DNA of 64,000 nucleotides, taken from assembly GCF_033118175.1 (NCBI RefSeq), contig NC_083710.1:44485501-44549500 (forward strand). The letters run 5' to 3'. This DNA comes from Dama dama (lineage: Eukaryota > Chordata > Mammalia > Artiodactyla > Cervidae). A program made the position numbers and the translations under genes. Under the pieces are notes generated by a model. That model saw only the letters and a program-made list of their open reading frames with translations. It was not told the DNA's origin and ran no database searches. Below are positions 57,626 to 64,000 of this stretch, piece after piece. Every line of letters starts with the position of its first letter. Position 1 is the first letter of the stretch.

Positions 57626-58206
57626 ATCTTTTTACCGTTAACCTAGAAGTTTTATTATCAGTGCTGTGTTGTTGGAGAAGTCTTGAGTCTACTGGAAGAA
57701 TAAGACTGAAATCCAGAGGCAGGAGACTTAAGCCCCAAACCTTAGAACACCAGAAAACTCCTGACTACAGGGGACATTAAATAATAAGAGATCATCCAAA
57801 AGCCTCCAAACCTACACTGAAATTAACCACCACCCAAGAGCCAATAAGTTTTAGAGCAAGCCATACCACGCAAATTCTCCAGCAATGCAGGAACATAGCC
57901 CTGAGTGTCAACATACAGGCTGCCCAAAGTCACACCTAACACATAGACCCATCTCAAAACTCACTACTGGACACTCCATTGCACTCCAGAGAGAAGAAAT
58001 CCAGTTCCACGCACCAGAACACCAACACAAGCTTCCCTAACCAGGAAACCTTGACAAGCCAATTGTCCAACCTCACCGACTGGGTGAAATCTCCACAATA
58101 AAAAGGAACCACAGACCTCCAGAATACAGAAAGCCCACTCCAGACACAGCAATCTAAACAAGATAAAAAGGCAGAGAAATACCCAGCAGGTAAAGGAACA
58201 TGAAAA

Positions 58207-59089
58207 ATGCCCACCAAATCAAACAAAAGAGGAGGAGATAGGGAATCTACCTGAAAAAGAATTTAGAATAATGATAATAGAAATGATCCAAAATCTTGAA
58301 GACAAAATGGAGTTACAGATAAATAGCCTGGAGACAAAGATTAAAAAGATGCAAGAAATGTTTAACAAGGACCTAGAAGAAATAAAAAAGTCAATTAAAA
58401 ATGAATAATGCAATAAATGAGATCAAAAACACTCTGGAGGGAACCAACAGTAGAATAACGGAGGCAGAAGATAGGATAAGTGAGGTAGAAGATAAAATGG
58501 TGGAAATAAATGAAGCAGAGAGGAAAAAAGAAAAAAGAGTTAAAAGAAATGAGGACAACCTCAGGGACCTCTGGGACAATGTGAAACGCCCCAACATTCG
58601 AATCATAGGAGTCCCAGAAGAAGAAGACAAAAAGAAAGGCCATGAGAAGATACTCGAGGAGATATAATAGCTGAAAACTTCCCTAAAATGGGGAAGGAAA
58701 TAGTTATACAGGTCCAAGAAACCCAGAGAGTCCCAAACAGGATAAACCCAAGGTGAAACACCCCAAGACACATATTAATCAAATTAACAAAGATCAAACA
58801 CAAAGAACAAATATTAAAAGCAGCAAGGGAGAAACAACAAATAACACACAAAAGGATTCCAATAAGGATAACAGCTGATCTTTCAATAGAAACTCTTCAG
58901 GCCAGAAGGGAATGGCAGGACATACTTAAAGTAATGAAAGAGAATAACCTACAACCCAAGTTACTGTACCCAGCAAGAATCTCATTCAGATATGAAGGAG
59001 AATTCAAAAGCTTTACAGACAAGCAAAAGCTGAGAGAATTCAGCACCACCAAACCAGCTCTTCATCAAATGCTAAAGGATCTTCTCTAG
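58207..59089 (+). pseudogene. L1 ORF1, frameshifted
   Basis: ORF1p forms coiled-coil trimers that bind L1 RNA. The ATG at 58207 (MPTKSNKRGG) meets a stop within about 15 codons because of a frameshift. The coiled-coil part then reads in another frame (LPEKEFRIMIIEMIQN) to a stop near 58408. The next frame, 58401-58667 (88 codons), contains coiled-coil and RRM start (NIRIIGVPEEE), then stops near 58667. The C-terminal part reads on, with QMLKDLL-type ending and stop at 59089. At least three breaks are present, so no functional product is expected. Confidence 0.85.
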
Positions 59090-59140
59090 ACAAGAAACAC
59101 AGAAAGGTTGTATAAACATGAACCCAAAACAACAAAGTAA

Positions 59141-62100
59141 ATGGCAACGGGACTATACCTATCAATAATTACCTTAAATGTAAATGGGTTGAATGTCCCA
59201 ACCAAAAGACAAAGACGGGTTGAATGGATACAAAAGCAAGACCCCTATATATGCTGTCTACAAGAGACCCACCTCAAAAGAAGGGACACATACAGACTGA
59301 AAGTGAAGGGCTGGAAAAAAATATTTCACGCAAACGGAGAACAAAAGCAGGAGTCGCAATACTCATATCAGATAAAATAGACTTTAAATAAAGGCTGTGA
59401 AAAGAGACAAAGAAGGACACTGCATAATGATCAAAGGATCAATCCAAGAAGAAGATATAACAATTATAAATATATATGCACCCAACATAGGAGCACCGCA
59501 ATATGTAAGGCAAATTCTAATGAGTATGAAAGGGGAAATTAACAGTAACACAATAATAGTGGGAGACTTTAATACCCCACTCACAACTATGGATAGATCA
59601 ACTAAACAGAAAATTAACAAGGAAGCTCAAACCTTAAATGACACAATGGACCAGCTAGACCTAATGGATATCTATAGGACATTTCACCCCAAAACAATCA
59701 ACTTCACCTTTTTCTCAAGTGCACACGGAACCTTCTACAGAATAGATCACATCCTGGGCCATGAATCTAGCTTTTGGAAACTAAAAAAAAAATAAAAAAT
59801 AAAATCATTCCAGTCATCTTTTCTGACCACAGTGAGGTAAGATTAGATCTCAATTACAGGAAAGAAAATAATTAAAAATTCAAAAATATGGAGGCTAAAT
59901 AACACGCTTCTGAATAACCAACAAATCATAGAAGAAATAAAAAAATAATCAAAATATGCATAGAAACGAATGAAAATGAAAACACAACAACCCAAAACCT
60001 ATGGGACACTGTAAAAGCAGTGCTAAGGGGAAGGTTCATAGCATTACAGGCTTACCTCAAGATACAAGAAAAAAGTCAAATAAATAACCTAACTCTACAC
60101 CTAAAGCAACTAGAGAAGGAAGAAATGAAGAACCCCAGAGTTAGTAAAAGGAAAGAAATCTTGAAAATTAAGGCAGAAATAAATGCAAAAGAAACTAAAG
60201 AGACCATAGCAAAAATCAACAAAGCTAAAAGCTGGTTTTTTGAAAAAATAAACAAAATTGACAAACCATTAGCAAGACTCATTAAGAAATAAAGGGAGAA
60301 GAATCAAATCAACAAAATTAGAAATGAAAATGGAGAGATCACAACAGACAACACTGAAATACAAAGGATCATAAGAGACTACTACCAGCAGCTCTATGCC
60401 AATAAAATGGACATATTGGAAGAAATGGACAAATTCCTAAAAAAGTATAACTTTCCAAAACTGAACCAGGAAGAAATAGAAGATCTAAGCAGACCCATCA
60501 CAAGCACGGAAATTGAAACTGTAATCAGAAATCTTCCAGCAAACAAAAGCCCAGGACCAGATGGCTTCACAGCTGAATTCTACCAAAAATGTAGAGAAGA
60601 GCTAACACCTATCTTACTCAAACTCTTCCAGAAAATTGCAGAAGAAGGTAAATTTCCAAACTCATTCTATGAGGCCACCATCACCCTAATTTCTAAACCA
60701 GACAAAGATGCCACAGACAAGAAAAGAAAACTACAGGCCAATATCACTGATGAACATAGATGCAAAAATCCTTAACAAAATTCTAGCAAGCAGAATCCAA
60801 CAACATATTAAAAAGTTCATACATCATGACCAAGTGGGCTTTATCCCAGGAATGCAAGGATTCTTTAATATCTGCAAATCAATCAATGTAATACGCCACA
60901 TTAACAAATTGAAAGACAAAAACCATATGACTATCTCAATATATGCAGAAAAAGCCTTTGACAATATTCAACATCCATTTATGATTAAAACTCTCCAGAA
61001 AGCAGGAATAGAAAGAACATACCTCAACATAATAAAAGCTATATATGACAAACCCACAGCAAGCATCGCCCTCAATGGTGAAAAATTGAAAGCATTTCCC
61101 CTAAAATCAGGAAAAAGACAAGGATGCCCACTCTCACCACTACTATTCAACATAGTTTTGGAAGTGTTGGCCACAGCAATCAGAGCAGAAGAAGAAGTAC
61201 AAGGAATCCAGATATGAAAAGAAGAAGTGAAACTCACTGTTTGCAGATGACATGATCCTCTACATAGAAAACCCTAAAGACTCTACCAGAAAATTACTAG
61301 AGCTAATCAACGAATATAGTAATGTTGCAGGATATAAAATTAACACACAGAAATCCCTTGCATACCTATATACTAACAATGAGAAAACAGAAAGAGAAAT
61401 TAAGGAAACAATATCATTCACCATTGCAACAAAAAGAATAAAATACTTAGGAGTATATCTACCTAAAGAAACAAAAGACCTATACATAGAAAACTATAAA
61501 ACACTGACGAAAGTAATCAAAGAGGACACAAACAGATGGAGAAATATACCGTGTTCATGGATTGGAAGAATCAATATTGTCAAAGTGACTATACTACCCA
61601 AAGCAATCTATAGATTCAATGCAATCCCTATCAAGCTACCAACCGTATTTTTCACAGAACTAGAATTCACAATTTGTATGGAAATACAAAAAAACCTCAA
61701 ATAGCCAAAGTAATCTTGAGAAAGAATGGAACTGGAGGAATCAATCTGCCTGACTTCAGACTATACTACAAAGCCACAGTCATCAAGACAGTATGGTACT
61801 GGCACAAAGACAGAAATATAGATCAATGGAACAGAATAGAAAGCCCAGAGATAAATCCATGAACCTATGGACACCTTATCTTCGACAAAGGAGGCAAGGA
61901 TATACAATGGAAAAAAGACAACCTCTTTAACAAGTGGTGCTGGGAAAACTGGTCAACCACTTGTAAAAGAATGAAACTAGAACACTTTCTAACACCACAC
62001 ACAAAAATATACTCAAAATGGATTAAAGACCTAAATGTAAGACCAGAGACTATAAAACTCCTAGAGGAGAACATAGGCAAAACACTCTCCGACATAAATC

Positions 62101-62701
62101 ACAGCAAGATCTTCTATGACCCACCTCTCAGAATATTGGAAATAAAAGCAAAACTAAACAAATGGGACCTAATTAAACTTAAAGGCTTTGGCACAACAAA
62201 GGAAACTATAAGCAAGGTGAAAAGACAGCCCTCAGAATGGGAGAAAATAATAGCAAATGAAGCAACAGACAGAGGATTAATCTCAAAAATATACAAGCAA
62301 CTCCTGCAGCTCAATTCCAGAAAAATAAATGACCCAATCTAAAATGGGCCAAAGAACTAAACAGACATTTCTCCAAAGACATGCCATATGATCCAGCAAT
62401 CCCACTTCTGGGCATACACACCGAGGAAACCAGATGTGAAAGAGACACGTGCACCCCAATATTCATCGCAGCACTGCTTATAATAGCCAGGACATGGAAG
62501 CAACCTAGATGCCCATCAGCAGATGAATGGATAAGGAAGCTGTGGTACATATACACCATGGAATATTACTCAGCCATTAAAAAGAATTCATTTGAATCAG
62601 TTCTAATGAGATGGGTGAAACTGGTGCCCATTATACAGAGTGAAGTAAGCCAGAAAGATAAAGACCATTACAGTATACTAATGCATATATATGGAATTTA
62701 G
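59141..62701 (+). pseudogene. L1 ORF2 (endonuclease/RT), inactivated
   Basis: The start MATGLYLSIITLNVNGLN and end MHIYGI are intact. Endonuclease pieces are 59141-59380 (QKQDPYICCLQETH) and 59397-59795 (NIYAPN, GDFNTPL, IDHILGH). RT pieces are 60407-60775 (NKSPGPDGFTAEFYQ) and 60708-61217. Motif A reads SIYAEKAFD: the catalytic Asp is Tyr (codon 60942-60944). Motif C, LFADDMILY, is intact at about 61234-61260 but follows a small deletion that shifts frame. The C-terminal segment has a one-base loss near 62336 and a net 252-bp in-frame deletion at about 62380 that removes the cysteine-rich domain. Activity is excluded. Confidence 0.9.
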
Positions 62702-63088
62702 AAAGATAGTAACAATAACCCAATATGCAAAACAGAAAAAGAGACACAGAAGTACAGAACAGAGTTTTGGTCTCTGTGGGAGAAGGCGAGGGTGGGATGA
62801 TCTGAGAGAGCAGCATTGAAACATGTATATTATCAAGGGTGAAACAGATCACCAGCCCAGGTTGGATGCATGAGACAAGTGCTTGGGCCTGGTGCGCTGG
62901 GAAGACCCAGAGGGATGGGGTTGGGAGGGAGGTGGGAGCGGGGATCGGGATGGGGAGTACATATAAATCCATGTCTGATTCACATCAATGTATGGCAAAA
63001 ACCACTAAAATATTGTAAAGTAATTAGCCTCCAACTAATAAAAATAAATGGATAAAAAATTTGAAGGAAATTTTTGGCCAACCCAATA

Positions 63089-64000
63089 TTTCAGAAGTAA
63101 AATTTTCAAAACACTTAAAAGAATTTTGATCTTCCATGCCATAAAATTCATTATGGGTTTTAATGTAAGAAAGTAATGATAATGATATCTTCCATTATTC
63201 AGCTTCTCTCAGCTAATAATATCACTCTGATTATAAACCTGCTCCATTGCAAATAGACTTGGCCAACTCCTGCAAAGAACTTGTGCAAAATACCTCTTTT
63301 TTAATGGGAATGTAGCCAAACATTCATCAGCATTGTTTTAACAACCTTCACACAGCTTAAATTCTAGAAATCTGATATTCTGGAAGAGAATTTAAAGATA
63401 AAACTGTTTGCAAATGTCTATGGAAATAATATTGCCAATATGTGAGAAAAATTCAATAAGATTGGCCTTTGGAATCACTACAGTTCATCTAAGGGACACA
63501 ATCATCCTCAGATTAGTGGAAGGAGGCATACTTTACACTAAGAATTCTTGAAATTTTCCAGAAACAGAAATTTTCAGGCTCATGTGTAAACCAGAAATTT
63601 CTTCCCAAGATCTAGATTACTAAAATAGCAGAGTATCAAGCTTTGAAGTGTAGTAATATTCTTTATTCCCATAAAAATTTTATTTATCTTTGCTGGTTTA
63701 ACACTCTAATTTCAACAGACTTTAATCTTAACCATGATACCTAGGATGTCTTTCTCTAAATATTGCTTACTGCATTTCTTGTTACTCTCTGATATAAGTC
63801 TAATAGCTGGCCTCTGTTTACTTATAGTTTGGCTAGATCTAAAACACAATCAACTTTTTGGTGTATATATTCCTCAGAGTGTTATCTAACTCTCTAGTAA
63901 TGAAACAGTAGTTCCAAATTTAACCTTCTAAATTAGCAAACACAATTTTAGAAGCCAAAATCACAAAAAGATAGCTGAATACAAATTTCCCTGTAATACA
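63089..64000. other. Unique AT-rich DNA
   Basis: Flank of the mariner insertion. No repeat family or gene is recognised. Confidence 0.4.

Larger units (their letters stand above)
55455..58206 (+). promoter_or_regulatory. L1 5'UTR with internal promoter
   Basis: The first 1.4 kb is GC-richer than the window and holds CpGs. An 8-bp YY1-like AAGATGGC sits at 55467-55474, 13 bases from the element start. Then come a T-rich tract (56916-57140) and C/T-rich tandem repeats. The frames in this part (for example 55586-55798 and the minus-strand 56369-56728) are chance ORFs. Confidence 0.7.
55455..63054 (+). mobile_element. Full-length L1 inserted in mariner 3' terminus
   Basis: Structure: 5'UTR 55455-58206 (2.75 kb), ORF1 58207-59089, inter-ORF gap of 51 bp, ORF2 59141-62701, 3'UTR 62702-63054 ending AATAAAAATAAATGG. 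AAAAATTTGAAG at 55443-55454 and 63055-63066 is the duplication at a TT/AAAA site. All parts are present in the usual order, so the insertion was full length. Both ORFs are now broken and the copy is not competent. Confidence 0.93.
53168..63086 (+). mobile_element. Mariner (Tc1/mariner) transposon, split by BovB and L1
   Basis: The left terminus starts TTGGGTTGACAAAAAG and the right terminus ends CTTTTTGG-like then CCAACCCAA (63072-63086), an imperfect inverted pair. A TA dinucleotide lies just outside each end (53166-53167 and 63087-63088), the mariner target rule. Its own sequence is in three pieces: 53168-54285, 55379-55454 and 63055-63086, about 1.2 kb in total and close to a complete mariner. 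The pieces join in the right order: the end of the transposase, then CAATAAAGTTTTT, then the right inverted repeat. Confidence 0.88.

Noticed and set aside
1..64000. A novel defence, biosynthetic or signalling system
   Set aside because: No cluster of genes, conserved unknown ORFs or noncoding array was found. Nearly all structure is explained by transposable elements and simple repeats.

Overview
The window is nuclear DNA from a ruminant, most probably a bovid such as cattle, buffalo, sheep or goat. The evidence is repeat content: many copies of the RTE-type LINE BovB, its SINE relatives Bov-A and Bov-tA, ruminant L1 elements, two cetartiodactyl CHR-type tRNA SINEs and a mariner element. Older eutherian repeats (MIR, MER5A, an MLT1 LTR, an L1M fragment) lie in the background. 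I found no host protein-coding exon, tRNA, rRNA or CRISPR array. The long reading frames are retrotransposon ORFs or chance ORFs in AT-rich DNA. Family names come from recognising the sequence by eye, so exact subfamilies are unconfirmed.

Layout, left half. Positions 1-1098 are unique. 1107-3957 is a BovB with a Bov-tA2-type 3' end, split by an L1 at 2083-3029. Two minus-strand BovB copies follow (4186-4835 and 5020-6405), the second carrying a CHR SINE; then a Bov-tA at 6468-6664. 6829-17286 is a full-length minus-strand L1 whose ORF2 is split by a 2 kb plus-strand BovB (8263-10267). 17307-24061 is mostly unique DNA with a CHR SINE, a truncated L1 and a MIR. 24062-27893 holds an old L1, a twin-primed (5'-inverted) L1, a BovB and a MER5A.

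Layout, right half. 27894-53165 is unique AT-rich DNA studded with BovB 3' fragments on both strands, Bov-A and Bov-tA SINEs, an MLT1 LTR, MIRs and a very short L1 tail insertion with a 21-bp target duplication. 53168-63086 is a three-layer nest: a mariner with TA target sites, about 1.2 kb of its own sequence, split by a minus-strand BovB (54286-55378) and by a 7.6 kb full-length plus-strand L1 (55455-63054). The rest, to 64000, looks unique.

How the parts relate. These are layers of retrotransposition, not cooperating genes. L1 supplies the endonuclease and reverse transcriptase (its TT/AAAA target sites and A-rich tails are visible). BovB supplies an RTE-type enzyme whose 3' tail is shared by Bov-A and Bov-tA, which fits trans-mobilisation of those SINEs. 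Every autonomous element examined is disabled by stops, frameshifts, lost catalytic residues or nested insertions. I did not find an undescribed cellular system. The most informative signals are the nested mariner, two BovB/Bov-A composites flanked by duplications, an in-frame loss of the L1 ORF2 cysteine-rich end, and unlike tandem repeats in the 5'UTRs of the two full-length L1s.
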